In this document: positions 8,153-16,839 of the stretch, piece after piece | Layout: every line of letters starts with the position of its first letter | Numbering within the stretch: the first letter of the stretch is position 1 | NCBI RefSeq assembly: GCF_005938385.1 | Contig: NZ_VCRA01000003.1 | Span: 434,001-498,000, forward strand | Reading direction: 5' to 3' | Length of the DNA: 64,000 nt | Source: Paenibacillus mesophilus | GTDB lineage: Bacteria > Bacillota > Bacilli > Paenibacillales > NBRC-103111 | Position numbers and translations under genes: made by a program | The notes under the pieces: generated by a model | What the model was told of the DNA's origin: nothing | Database searches by the model: none | The model's input: the letters and a program-made list of their open reading frames with translations, nothing else

Positions 8153-8181
8153 ATTATACTGGCAATCTCCCACACTGACTA
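8153..8181 (-). promoter_or_regulatory. Candidate sigma-A promoter for the eCIS structural genes
   Basis: On the minus strand TAGTCA (8181-8176) and a perfect TATAAT (8158-8153) are separated by 17 bases. They sit in the 137-base gap between the ATPase stop and the DUF4255 start, so the structural genes could be transcribed separately from the ATPase. A second, weaker pair (TTGACA 8213-8208, TATTTC 8190-8185) lies just upstream. Confidence 0.55.
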
Positions 8182-8209
8182 TAGGAAATATGGAATAGTT
8201 TTCAAACTG

Positions 8210-10426
8210 TCAATAGTCCTCAAGATCGTTGCGAGAAATAATTTTCCCCGATTTTTGCAGCTCATGACGCACCGCGCTTACGATATGCCGCATACATACC
8301 GCCTCTTCCTTTTCCGCCGCCAGAAACGCCGCCGAGAGCACGACATTTTTGATGTTACCGCCGGCGATCTCATATTTGTGGGCCAGCCATCTGAAGTCCA
8401 GATCATCCGATAAAGGCGTTTCCTTCGGGAAAGTAGCCCGCCATATTTTCTCCCGGTACTCCGCATCCGGGAACGGAAACTTGATCACATAATTGATCCG
8501 GCGCAAAAACGCCTCGTCGATATTGTTCAGCAAGTTCGTCGCCAGAACGGAAATCCCGTCGTATTCCTCCATTTTCTGAAGCAGATAAGCCGTCTCGATG
8601 TTGGCGTACTTGTCGTGGGCGTCCTTCACCTCCGACCGTTTCCCGAATAAGGCATCCGTCTCGTCAAAAAACAGGATGGCGCCGCTTTTTCGCGCCTCGC
8701 CGAAAATCTCGTGCAAGTTTTTTTCCGTTTCCCCGATATATTTGCTGACGACTTGCGACAAGTCGATTTTGTACAGCTCCATGCGCAGCTCTCGCGCCAC
8801 GACTTGCGCGGACATCGTCTTCCCCGTACCTGGAGGCCCCGCGTACAGCATGGAGAGCCCTTTGCCGTACGCAAGCTTCCGTTCGAATCCCCATTCCCCG
8901 TACACGAGCGCCCGGTACTTCACCTGGTTGCAGGCATTGCGCAGCAGGTCCTTTTGCTCATCCGGCAAAATAATGTCGTCCCAAGTATACCGGGGTTCGA
9001 TCCGGACGGCCTTTCGCTCAAGCCTATGCCTCATTTGCCGGTAACATGCCTGATCCAGCATGGCCGAGGGTTCCTTGTTTTCCCAAACCGACAAAATCGC
9101 CGCATCGTCCAGCGCGCTGCGTATTTGGCCTGGCGTGAAGCGGAATTTCGCGGCCAGCCCGGACCAATTATTATTCGAAGATAAGCCGGACGTCTCGCCG
9201 AACGTACGCCAAAGCGCGATCCGCTCCCGTTCGTCGGGTACGGGCAGCTCCTTCTCCAGCCATACTCTCGTGCGGGATTCCCATTCCAGCCTGATCTTCG
9301 TCTCCGACAACAAGAAAATCGGCAGCAGAAAATCGTCCAGCTCGTCCTGAAACGTACGGAGTCGATCCCTCGCCCCCGCGTCCGGTTCTTCCGGATACAG
9401 AATGTCCGTATGCGTAAAGGCGAGCGCCGTCTGGTGCAGTCTCGCTTCCCGAAGCACCCGGACAAGCCTCTGCCCGAAAAGGTCCGCCTCGGCGGCAACG
9501 AGCCGCAGATCGGCAATGAGCAGACTTTTGCCCCACTTCGCGCATGCATGGCGCAAATGCAGCTTTTTGCCGGAACCGGACAGGCCGTACAGATGAACTC
9601 CGACCGCCGCCTCGCTCTCCTGCCTTGGTTTCGCCATGAACGATACGAACGACGATAACTGCTCCTGCACCTCCCGGTGAACGAGGATTTTATCCAGAGG
9701 CTCGTCCGGATAATGAATCGCTGCCATGGACCGAAGCTCTTGATCGATCGCCCCCGTATCGAGCAGAAACGTAGCGATACGGCGCTCCAAGGAAAGCGGC
9801 TTGGACAGCAGCGAGCGCCCGAACGGCTCCGCGTCCTCTTTCGCCAGCATGTAACGGGCAAGCTTGCCATCGGGCGCGAAAGCAAGACGCGCCGCCCTCA
9901 TCTCATCAGGCGATCGGCATACGAGTTGAATCGCCAACCCTATATTGGGCAGGCGCACAGTCAAATCGTCGGCCAAAAATCCGAATATCCGCTCGTATTT
10001 GCGGTCCAGCTCGACCGCCAAACAAAGCATAACGAGACTTTGCTCCACTTCATTGAGCGCAAAGACCGAGCTTATGTAAGCAATCGGAAGAAACACTTGC
10101 CGTTTGGCGCTGGCTGTTTTGCGAGCGGCTATTTCAGCCTGCAGCCGGCGTATTTCCGAAGTCGTAAAGCCAAGCTCCGGGTCTTCGTCCTCTTCCTCTT
10201 CTTCATCCCAATCGCCAACCATGCGCATGAACTCGTCTTCCGACACATACATGCCGCGGAAGGCGTCGGCCTGCGGGTCCGGCGCCAATGACCGCCGGCG
10301 TATAAACAGCAGCCTAAGCTTCAGGTCGAGCAGACGAAGCTCGTCGGCATAATGCTCCCATACGCGCGTATATCCTTCCTCGACGGGCGTGCCCGCCGGG
10401 ACATCGTGAATTAAAGGATTGCGCAA
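8210..10426 (-). CDS. eCIS AAA+ ATPase (Afp15-like), two AAA modules
   Basis: A 738-residue cytosolic protein. The N-terminal ~150 residues are helical with an acidic run (DEEEEEDEDPE). A first, degenerate AAA module has GLSGSGKK near residue 280, where Lys replaces the usual Ser/Thr. A second, intact module has GPPGTGKT near residue 530 and Walker B ILFFDETDALFG near residue 590, followed by a conserved Asn (LATNL) and paired Arg (FLRRINY). This is the layout of ATPases from Afp/PVC/MAC-type injection systems, needed for particle assembly. The start is probably TTG at 10426, downstream of AGAGGGGA; there is no ATG nearby. It is the first gene of the cluster. Confidence 0.9.
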   Translation of the reverse strand: MRNPLIHDVPAGTPVEEGYTRVWEHYADELRLLDLKLRLLFIRRRSLAPDPQADAFRGMYVSEDEFMRMVGDWDEEEEEDEDPELGFTTSEIRRLQAEIAARKTASAKRQVFLPIAYISSVFALNEVEQSLVMLCLAVELDRKYERIFGFLADDLTVRLPNIGLAIQLVCRSPDEMRAARLAFAPDGKLARYMLAKEDAEPFGRSLLSKPLSLERRIATFLLDTGAIDQELRSMAAIHYPDEPLDKILVHREVQEQLSSFVSFMAKPRQESEAAVGVHLYGLSGSGKKLHLRHACAKWGKSLLIADLRLVAAEADLFGQRLVRVLREARLHQTALAFTHTDILYPEEPDAGARDRLRTFQDELDDFLLPIFLLSETKIRLEWESRTRVWLEKELPVPDERERIALWRTFGETSGLSSNNNWSGLAAKFRFTPGQIRSALDDAAILSVWENKEPSAMLDQACYRQMRHRLERKAVRIEPRYTWDDIILPDEQKDLLRNACNQVKYRALVYGEWGFERKLAYGKGLSMLYAGPPGTGKTMSAQVVARELRMELYKIDLSQVVSKYIGETEKNLHEIFGEARKSGAILFFDETDALFGKRSEVKDAHDKYANIETAYLLQKMEEYDGISVLATNLLNNIDEAFLRRINYVIKFPFPDAEYREKIWRATFPKETPLSDDLDFRWLAHKYEIAGGNIKNVVLSAAFLAAEKEEAVCMRHIVSAVRHELQKSGKIISRNDLEDY

Positions 10427-10590
10427 ACCTCCACATCCCCTCTCTCTTCTATCAGTTTAATCGAGAACCGGGGCGGTTGTGAAGCCGCATCCATTACAAC
10501 ATTTTATCAGGTGAAAACAACCTCTTATCGGGCAAACCTGCCTTTTAATGATATGATTTAAGTCAAAGCGCAGATTTAACATACAAGGAA

Positions 10591-11835
10591 GTGCCTTCGG
10601 CTGTGACCTACTCTTGGAAACGCAACTTGTTTATTCTTTGGCTCGGCTGTTTTCTGGTCAGCATGGCTTACTCGGTATCGATACCGTTCATGCCGATTTT
10701 TCTGAAAGATGAATTGGGCGTAGACTCTCATCTGGAAACTTGGACGGGAGGCGTATTCGCCATCACGTTTCTGGCAAGCTCCCTGATCGCTCCGTTCTGG
10801 GGCTCCATGTCCGACAAATACGGCAGGAAGCCGATGATGCTGCGCGCAGGAATCTGTTTGTCCGCCTCATACTTCATGTATTTTCTCGTCGATGATCCGT
10901 ATATGCTCCTCGTGGTGAGAGTAATCGAGGGTCTGCTCGCCGGCTATATCCCTTCGGCGATCGCGATGGTCGCCACCAATACCCCGGAGAAGCAGGTCGG
11001 CTATGCGCTCGGCATCATTTCTACAGCTTCCGCGGCGGCGGCTATCATTGGACCGCTGGCGGGCGGCGTGATCAGCCACTTCATCGGCACCCGCGAATCA
11101 TTCTTCGCGGCCGGTCTTATGGTGTTTGTCGCATTTCTGATCGCGCTGATCTGGGTGAGGGAGCCCTCCTTCGTGAAGCCGGAAGGCAAACGCTCCTCGG
11201 TATTCAGCGACCTGCGGGAAGCGTCGCGGAACCGTCCGCTCATGTTCGCCATCGCCATCGTGTTCGTCACGACCACCTCGATCATGATCGCGGAGCCGCT
11301 GCTGACGATCTACGTGCTGCAATTGGGCTCGAGCGCTTCTTCGGCCTCGCTGAATGCCGGCATCATTTTCTCGGCGGTCGGGATCGCGACGCTGATCGCC
11401 GCTCCCCGCTGGGGCAAGCTCGGCATGCGCATCGGCTACGAGAAGGTGCTCTTCATCGGCCTGCTGGGCGGCGCGATCGGCAATGTCCTGCAAGTCGTCT
11501 TCCACAATCTGCTCGGCTTCGGTACGCTTCGCTTCGGCTACGGCCTATTCTTCGCAGCGGTATTTCCGTCGCTCAACGCGATAATCGCCCAGAATACGGA
11601 CCACGGCTTCCGCAGCAGAGCATTCAGCCTGAACCAATCGGCCAATGCGATGGGACTTATGGCGGGCCCCCTGCTCGGCGGCGTGCTCGGCAGCCAAATT
11701 CCGATCCCTGCCGTCTTCGTCTTGACCGGAATATTCTTGTTCGGCGTGGCCATGTTCGTCCGGCTGCCCGTATTCTCCGCCTCGGGCCGCTCGGCAGCTG
11801 CCGGGACCGCTGCATCGAAAGAGGTGCAGCAGTAA
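10591..11835 (+). CDS. MFS multidrug efflux transporter
   Basis: About 414 residues, with the MFS pattern of twelve hydrophobic segments and the loop 2-3 motif GSMSDKYGRKPMMLRAG. The N-terminus RNLFILWLGCFLVSMAYSVS followed by IPFMPIFLKDELG resembles the PmrA/YttB type of drug-proton antiporter. The start is GTG 10591 or GTG 10603; AAGGAA is very close to the first and a little far from the second. It is divergent from the eCIS ATPase and monocistronic, with a hairpin after the stop. The substrate is not predictable. Confidence 0.85.
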   Translation: MPSAVTYSWKRNLFILWLGCFLVSMAYSVSIPFMPIFLKDELGVDSHLETWTGGVFAITFLASSLIAPFWGSMSDKYGRKPMMLRAGICLSASYFMYFLVDDPYMLLVVRVIEGLLAGYIPSAIAMVATNTPEKQVGYALGIISTASAAAAIIGPLAGGVISHFIGTRESFFAAGLMVFVAFLIALIWVREPSFVKPEGKRSSVFSDLREASRNRPLMFAIAIVFVTTTSIMIAEPLLTIYVLQLGSSASSASLNAGIIFSAVGIATLIAAPRWGKLGMRIGYEKVLFIGLLGGAIGNVLQVVFHNLLGFGTLRFGYGLFFAAVFPSLNAIIAQNTDHGFRSRAFSLNQSANAMGLMAGPLLGGVLGSQIPIPAVFVLTGIFLFGVAMFVRLPVFSASGRSAAAGTAASKEVQQ

Positions 11836-12151
11836 AACGTCTACTAATTGCGAAAAGGCTGCCGATCTTTGCAGGTCGGCGGCCTTTGCTCGTTGCTTGG
11901 GGAGTTACGTGTGACGAATGGTGAGTGGCGAAATAGTGGAAAAAATTGCGCTTATTGTGCGCCGGATGAGCCTCGCCGGAGTGATAACGGAAATTTTTGC
12001 ATCTATTTGGCCAAAAAAACCTCGAAAACCCCATTTTTCGCCGAAATCGCGAACAATAGATGCAAATTTTTCCGTTATTTTCGTAACCATCATGAAAAAC
12101 GCTCTAATAGCGTCATTTTTTTCCGCTATTCTATCCGATACGTCGGGACAG
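11836..12151. repeat. Intergenic 316 bp with large inverted repeat
   Basis: No gene is visible. Arms at 11984-12007 and 12055-12078 (ATAACGGAAA..TTTGCATCTATT and its complement, 24 nt with one or two mismatches) flank a 47-base loop. A further smaller imperfect palindrome (AATAGCGTCA..TCCGCTATTC) lies at about 12106-12135. The TAACGGAA core resembles the palindromes near 41.4 kb. This fits an intergenic repeat family of this genome. Confidence 0.7.
11855..11886 (+). terminator. Hairpin after the MFS gene
   Basis: An 11-bp stem (AAGGCTGCCGA / TCGGCGGCCTT, one G-U pair) lies 20 bases after the MFS stop. There is no long T tract, so termination is likely but not certain. Confidence 0.5.
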
Positions 12152-12712
12152 TCATCTGCTTGCAGCGTTCCCCGCCATCGGCGATAAAAGGTTAAAATAC
12201 ACTTCACCGTCGGCGATTATAGGCTTGAACGTCGCCAACCCCTGTAGGCCTTTACCGTTACCGGTCGCATTCCCGGCTGATCCGAATTCGGCGCCATGGC
12301 ACGGGCAGCGGTATACGATATCTTGTGACGACGCACCATGATCCGGTTCCCCGACCGGCTCTACCGTACATCCGAGATGAGTGCATATTGGCGACAAAAT
12401 GAGTAGATTTCCATCCGCATCATTGGATACGTACACGAAGCCTTTCATCTCTTTTGTGACCCAGGCGTCTTGTATCGTTGCCTCGTACTCTATCTTTTCG
12501 ATGCCTTGCATGGCAGTTAGCCGGTCCAATGCGCCAAGCTTAATGAAATTTCCCGGCCGTTCCTTCGGACCCATCCGTTTTCTACGATTGGACTCTCCGT
12601 AGGCAAACAAACTTGTACTTACCGCCAAAATCCCCGTCACTCCCAACGTCAGTTTGCCGGATGTGCTCAAGAATTTTCTTCGGGTAATCTTTTTGGGGAA
12701 ACGCCCGTTCAT
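12152..12712 (-). CDS. Tat-exported Rieske [2Fe-2S] protein
   Basis: 186 residues. The N-terminus has a twin-arginine motif TRRKFLS followed by a hydrophobic stretch (LTLGVTGILAVS), giving Tat export or membrane anchoring. The two Rieske cluster boxes are CTHLGC and CPCHGAEF, with the GNATGNGKG loop after the second. This matches the QcrA-type Rieske subunit of menaquinol-cytochrome c reductases, but no cytochrome b or c1 gene is adjacent, so it is an orphan. Partner proteins must be elsewhere, or it serves another electron-transfer role. The ATG at 12712 is preceded by CGGGAGG. Confidence 0.88.
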   Translation of the reverse strand: MNGRFPKKITRRKFLSTSGKLTLGVTGILAVSTSLFAYGESNRRKRMGPKERPGNFIKLGALDRLTAMQGIEKIEYEATIQDAWVTKEMKGFVYVSNDADGNLLILSPICTHLGCTVEPVGEPDHGASSQDIVYRCPCHGAEFGSAGNATGNGKGLQGLATFKPIIADGEVYFNLLSPMAGNAASR

Positions 12713-12812
12713 ATCGCCAACCTCCCGTGAGTTTATGGATTATTCGCACAGAATCGGTGGAGTATATGCAGAAGGATCGCCCAATGAGCGATCCCGCTAT
12801 CAAATATCGTAT

Positions 12813-13071
12813 TTACTGATGTCCTACCAATTTCCGTACTTCCTCCAACGGAACCTCGATCGTTTCGGCGATGTACTCCGGCGAGTGACCTTTTCGTAGA
12901 AATTTGCAAATTATATTTTGCCGTTCGCCTGCCTAACTCCCGTCCTTTATCAAAGCCTATAGCGAAGCCTTCTTCATAACCTTTGGCGAATCCTAGTAGA
13001 AAACCAGCCTGATATCCGGAGCGAGTTCCCTCCTCCATGCCCCATCTTTTCCACGCCGGCATCAATTCCAT
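12813..13071 (-). pseudogene. Frameshifted Rpn/transposase-tail-like small protein
   Basis: The frame from ATG 13071 (good GGAGGAAAGGG site) encodes MELMPAWKRWGMEEG then FAKGYEEGFAIGFDKGRELG. These Gly-Glu-Lys repeats are typical of the C-termini of Rpn/PD-(D/E)XK transposase-like proteins and short Paenibacillus relatives. The expected ending, ICKFLRKGHSPEYIAETIEV followed by PLEEVRKLVGHQ and a stop, is present in another frame ending at 12813. One base has been gained or lost near 12935-12945. The uncorrected frame continues as unrelated sequence to 12733. This is a single-frameshift remnant or a sequencing error. Confidence 0.65.
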
Positions 13072-13107
13072 ACTTTTCCCTTTCCTCCTCATCCGAATCG
13101 AACCGTT

Positions 13108-15429
13108 TCAAGCCGTAACGCCCTCTTTTATCGGGAAGGAGATATTCATATGGACTCCTCTTCCTTTTTTCGCGTCAAGCTCCAAGCGGCCCTGCAAGTA
13201 AAGGATGCGGCTGCGAAGCTGCTCCATGCCGACCCCCGACGTGCGGATATCGGAAGACCGCATCCGGTCGGGCTCGAAGCCGACTCCATCATCGTCATAA
13301 TGCAGATGGAACGATCCTCTCGCCATCGACAACCGCAGGCTGACAACCGACGCTTCCGAATGCTTCCTCGCGTTGTTGAGCAGTTCCTGCACAATCCGGA
13401 ACAAATGGCGCTTGGTCTCCAGACCTCGTCGTTCAATCGCGTGAGCGCCGGTCGCATCGAAGCGGATTTCGAAGGGGGAGGCATACGATTCGCGCTCGAT
13501 TATTTTCTCCACCGTCCGGATCAATCCGATCTCCTGCAGCAGATACGGGTGCAGGTCAAAGCAATTTTGCCGCAAGGTGACGTTAATGATTTCTACGTAA
13601 TCGACAAGACTGCGAATTTGATCCTTCGCTTCCGGGGGCAGCCCGTATTTGCCGTCTAGTGCGGCTATTTTGCGCTTCAGATGGAACAAATCCTGCATCG
13701 TCGTATCGTGCATATCCCCGGCGATCCGCATCCGCTCCCGCTCCTGCAGCTCGAAGCTCAGCTTGCGGAACCAGTTCAAATCCTCGGTTTCCTGCCCGTC
13801 GGTCGTTTGCGAGGCCATCCGGTGCAACTTGTCCGTCAGCTTGCGGATCAAGTAAACGTTTTCCAGGTTGACCGCCAAATAAGAGACAATCAAATTCAGC
13901 CACTGTACCTCTTCCAGAACGAGCAGAGTGTTCGACCGTTTTTGCGTCATAACCAAGTAGCTGGTATGTTCTTCATGTTTATTGATTTCGATGCACAAGT
14001 AGTCGGGGTGATCACATGGCAGCTCGCGCTGCATCATGGCTTCCACTTCGGATTCGTCAATATCCCCCTCACTGATGATTTCCGTGCTATCCCGGTATTT
14101 GAAGACGATCGCGCCGCCGTAAACTTCAAGCGTACTTACAATATCTACAAGGATGAGATCCTTCAAATCACGAAAGCTGGAGGCGGAAGTCAAATCTTTG
14201 GCGATTTTCTTAAGAGCCGCTTGCAGAAAATATTTGCGCGGGAACATCAACCGTTCCATTCTTGTGTACATGTGCTCTGCGGAGTATAGGACAAAAGTGA
14301 GTATGACCAGACTGAAGAAAAAAAACAAAACGCTTTTGCGGACGGACAAATGGTCGTAAAACACCGCGATGTTTAAACCGGTAACAACCAAGCTCGGCAC
14401 CAGTGCCATAATAACCGTAAACAAGACGCGCCTCAGCACCATGTGGATGTCGTAGATTTGCTTCGTGATGATCAGGTAGGCGAAGGCGAGCGGGAAGATT
14501 AGGACGAACCAGCTTGTGATGTAGGACGATACTAGTTCCTCATTATAAATAAGCTTCGGAATAAACGAAAGAAAGGTAACCGGGAGAAACGAAACGAACA
14601 TCGATGTTATGACAAATCGGATGATGGATGCGATGTTAGAGGTTTCTTTACGATGCCGAAAAAAAAGATAAAATAGTGCACCAAAGCTCATTATGATGCC
14701 AACTAAAAATGTTACCAGAATACTTAGTACATTTATCCGATACGTCGTATAATCAACTGTATCTTTCCACAACCAGAAAAAACAAACGGATGCATGATAT
14801 GTTACAAAAGCATATAGAATGAACACCATCCTAAGTTTTAAATTCAATCCGCATTTTTCCTTAAAAAAAGCCGTAAGGAAATGTAGAAAAGCAATCGTAA
14901 CTGAAGGCAATGCAATCGCAAGCATAAGTTTGGCAATACCATCGCCCCTAGCAGATCCGGCCAAGCTCATAAATGTTACTCCAACATTGAAAAAAATTAA
15001 GGACAATAGAATAGCGGAATTTGAGTTTCTAACCTTTACATATAGTAAAGTCGCGACAGTAAAACATAGCAATTCGGCAACAATAGGTAGGACATCCCTT
15101 TTTAATGAATTTGTCACCCCTTTTAAATCAACGAAAATGTTCATGCCATCCCTGATAACTTCAACGTTATCTGCTTGCTCGATTGACCTCCACTTTTTTA
15201 CAGTAATATGTTCGTTAGGATCTTTTCCATTCACTTTATAAATAATATCTCCGACTCTAATGTCCATTCCCGTAGTTTCGCGTGAAATTGTTTTAACAAC
15301 CCAGTCGCTTTCCTTTGATAAAGCTAAGTCAACTCCTAGAAAAGGATACCTTAAATGCAAGTACCCGAACCATACTTGCAAAATAATCAAATAAGTGATC
15401 ACGACAGTAAATAAAATCTTTCGCATCAT
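13108..15429 (-). CDS. ComP-like membrane sensor histidine kinase
   Basis: 774 residues from ATG 15429, with AGGTGA 8 bases upstream. After a first transmembrane segment, an extracellular PDZ-like stretch (GMDIRVGDIIYKVNGKDP) is followed by about seven more hydrophobic segments, then a cytosolic kinase. The H-box is MHDTTMQDL (HisKA_3 class), and the HATPase_c domain contains ELLNNARKHSEA and DDDGVGF. This architecture is that of ComP and related quorum-sensing kinases. No LuxR/NarL-type response regulator lies beside it; downstream is only the Rpn remnant. A small gene is divergent. The ligand is unknown. Confidence 0.85.
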   Translation of the reverse strand: MMRKILFTVVITYLIILQVWFGYLHLRYPFLGVDLALSKESDWVVKTISRETTGMDIRVGDIIYKVNGKDPNEHITVKKWRSIEQADNVEVIRDGMNIFVDLKGVTNSLKRDVLPIVAELLCFTVATLLYVKVRNSNSAILLSLIFFNVGVTFMSLAGSARGDGIAKLMLAIALPSVTIAFLHFLTAFFKEKCGLNLKLRMVFILYAFVTYHASVCFFWLWKDTVDYTTYRINVLSILVTFLVGIIMSFGALFYLFFRHRKETSNIASIIRFVITSMFVSFLPVTFLSFIPKLIYNEELVSSYITSWFVLIFPLAFAYLIITKQIYDIHMVLRRVLFTVIMALVPSLVVTGLNIAVFYDHLSVRKSVLFFFFSLVILTFVLYSAEHMYTRMERLMFPRKYFLQAALKKIAKDLTSASSFRDLKDLILVDIVSTLEVYGGAIVFKYRDSTEIISEGDIDESEVEAMMQRELPCDHPDYLCIEINKHEEHTSYLVMTQKRSNTLLVLEEVQWLNLIVSYLAVNLENVYLIRKLTDKLHRMASQTTDGQETEDLNWFRKLSFELQERERMRIAGDMHDTTMQDLFHLKRKIAALDGKYGLPPEAKDQIRSLVDYVEIINVTLRQNCFDLHPYLLQEIGLIRTVEKIIERESYASPFEIRFDATGAHAIERRGLETKRHLFRIVQELLNNARKHSEASVVSLRLSMARGSFHLHYDDDGVGFEPDRMRSSDIRTSGVGMEQLRSRILYLQGRLELDAKKGRGVHMNISFPIKEGVTA

Positions 15430-15511
15430 TAAATTTTCACCTTCCATTTTCACCCTTAATAGCACTATAATAGTAGTGTAATATATTTCCACAAAAATGA
15501 GGAGGTCTAAT

Positions 15512-15697
15512 ATGCAAACAATTGCGTGGTCACTCGACTTACAAACAATTGCTCGAAATGCAAGAGGACAGAACGGATTTGAAAGCGCAAACAAGCATGT
15601 GACTTTGACTGCTCAGGAAAAAAAAGGTCTATACCAAGCGCTTCATAAGCATTCCTCCAAAGAAGATGAGAAAGATGCACTAGATCTTTGGATGTAG
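15512..15697 (+). CDS. Small 61-residue protein divergent from the ComP-like kinase
   Basis: The start is ATG 15512, with an excellent GAGGAGGT site 5 bases upstream. The sequence begins MQTIAWSLDLQTIARNARG, is polar and charged in the middle, and ends ALDLWM, with a Trp one residue from the C-terminus. There is no signal peptide or membrane segment. It shares an 82-base promoter region with the kinase gene. I do not recognise a family. A ComX-like pheromone precursor is possible from the position and terminal Trp, but no ComQ-like isoprenyl transferase is in the window, so this is speculative. Confidence 0.55.
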   Translation: MQTIAWSLDLQTIARNARGQNGFESANKHVTLTAQEKKGLYQALHKHSSKEDEKDALDLWM

Positions 15698-15912
15698 AAA
15701 ACTTTGATGTAGAGCAATATCACTTTCTTTACCGGACGAGCAATTGCAGTACAATTAAATTTTGGAAGGGTGTCCCGAATCACTCTAACGCTTTAGTGAT
15801 ATGAATCTTTTTGCAACAGTCCAAAGCTGTCGAGAATCTATAGGAAGCCGCCTCCTGCAAGGATTTTTTCAAAACAATGCGCAATTCATTCTGCTCCATA
15901 TTAACGTAAAAA

Positions 15913-15948
15913 AGAGAACCAATTGTCAAAATCGACAATCGGTTCTCT
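15913..15948. terminator. Bidirectional rho-independent terminator
   Basis: The stem AGAGAACCAATTGTC / GACAATCGGTTCTCT (one mismatch) is followed by TTTTTT on the plus strand and, in the other direction, by a TTTTTT tract as well. It separates the small plus-strand gene from the convergent GATase gene. The 215 bases between the small gene and this hairpin hold nothing I can support. Confidence 0.85.
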
Positions 15949-15963
15949 TTTTTCCATAAAGAT

Positions 15964-16662
15964 TCACTTTTCCCCGCAAGCCCTCACAAAAGCCTCAAAA
16001 AGCTTCCGCGAAACATCATCGGTCCCGGCCGTATCCTCAGGGTGCCACTGTACGCCCAAGACGAAGCGGTGCGACTCGCTCTCGATCGCCTCGACTATGC
16101 CGTCCTCGGATTTGGCAGTCACGCGCATGCCCGGGGCCGGTTCCTTGACCGCCTGATGGTGAAAGCTGTTCACTTTGAACTCGGTCGTCCCGGCGATACG
16201 CCCGACCCTACTGTCTTCCTCGGCGCGCACCCGATGGGACAGATGGCTCCGCGGCGCCTTCTGGCTGTGCTGCAACGTGCTGCATTGCGAATAAATGTCC
16301 TGATACAAGCTTCCGCCCAAAGCGACGTTCAATACTTGCTCGCCCCGGCATACGGCGAATATCGGCTTGCCCCGGGCGGCATATTCCCGGATCAGCAGCA
16401 CCTCCAGCCGGTCGCGCTCGGGCGTGATCCGGCCCAGCTCCGGCAGCGGCTCTTCCCCATAGTAGCCGGGATCGATATCCGGGCCTCCGGTCAGCAGCAG
16501 TCCGCTCGTCACCTCGCACAGCCTCCGTACCTCTTCCTCACCCAACCCGAAAGGCACGATGACTGGAATGCCTCCCGAGTTCGTGATCCAATCGCTGTAG
16601 GCATGCTTCAGATTGGCGTGTTCCTCCTCATAGTTGGCCGTAATCGCTATAATCGGTTTCAT
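15964..16662 (-). CDS. Class I glutamine amidotransferase-like gamma-glutamyl hydrolase (peptidase C26/PuuD family)
   Basis: 232 residues from ATG 16662, with GGAGGGA 7 bases upstream; an upstream extension in frame lacks conserved sequence. The protein begins MKPIIAITANYEEEH. It contains LLLTGGPDIDPGYYGEEPLP, the nucleophile elbow FAVCRGEQVLN (Cys), and the C-terminal His-Glu pair in GVQWHPED. These are the catalytic triad and oxyanion features of gamma-glutamyl-gamma-aminobutyrate hydrolase relatives, which cleave gamma-glutamyl bonds. It lies downstream of the DUF4127 gene but beyond a terminator, so it may have its own promoter. The physiological substrate is not clear. Confidence 0.87.
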   Translation of the reverse strand: MKPIIAITANYEEEHANLKHAYSDWITNSGGIPVIVPFGLGEEEVRRLCEVTSGLLLTGGPDIDPGYYGEEPLPELGRITPERDRLEVLLIREYAARGKPIFAVCRGEQVLNVALGGSLYQDIYSQCSTLQHSQKAPRSHLSHRVRAEEDSRVGRIAGTTEFKVNSFHHQAVKEPAPGMRVTAKSEDGIVEAIESESHRFVLGVQWHPEDTAGTDDVSRKLFEAFVRACGEK

Positions 16663-16765
16663 CCCGAGTCCCTCCGTCACACGTTCTCTTTTACAATTCC
16701 TGTTATACCTTATGCGCGGCGGTCTGTAAACTTCTCTCGGAGAAGAAATCCTCTCCATTCGGCAA

Positions 16766-16800
16766 CAAAAAGAGACTGCCCGTACTCGGCGACAGTCTCG
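16766..16800 (-). terminator. Rho-independent terminator after the DUF4127 gene
   Basis: On the minus strand CGAGACTGTCGCC-GAGTAC-GGGCAGTCT is followed by CTTTTTG. It lies 40 bases past the stop of the DUF4127 gene. Confidence 0.8.
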
Positions 16801-16839
16801 TTTCTCCAACAAGCGGGACTACTCCCCGCCCATCCGGTT

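Noticed and set aside
1-10426. Prophage or tailocin interpretation of the left end
   Set aside because: The AAA+ ATPase and DUF4255 genes are eCIS markers, and no head, terminase, integrase or lysis genes are visible; the left side outside the window could still change this.
15780-15900. 39-codon minus-strand frame starting MEQNELRIVLKKSLQ
   Set aside because: No ribosome site and no recognised family; possibly a remnant.
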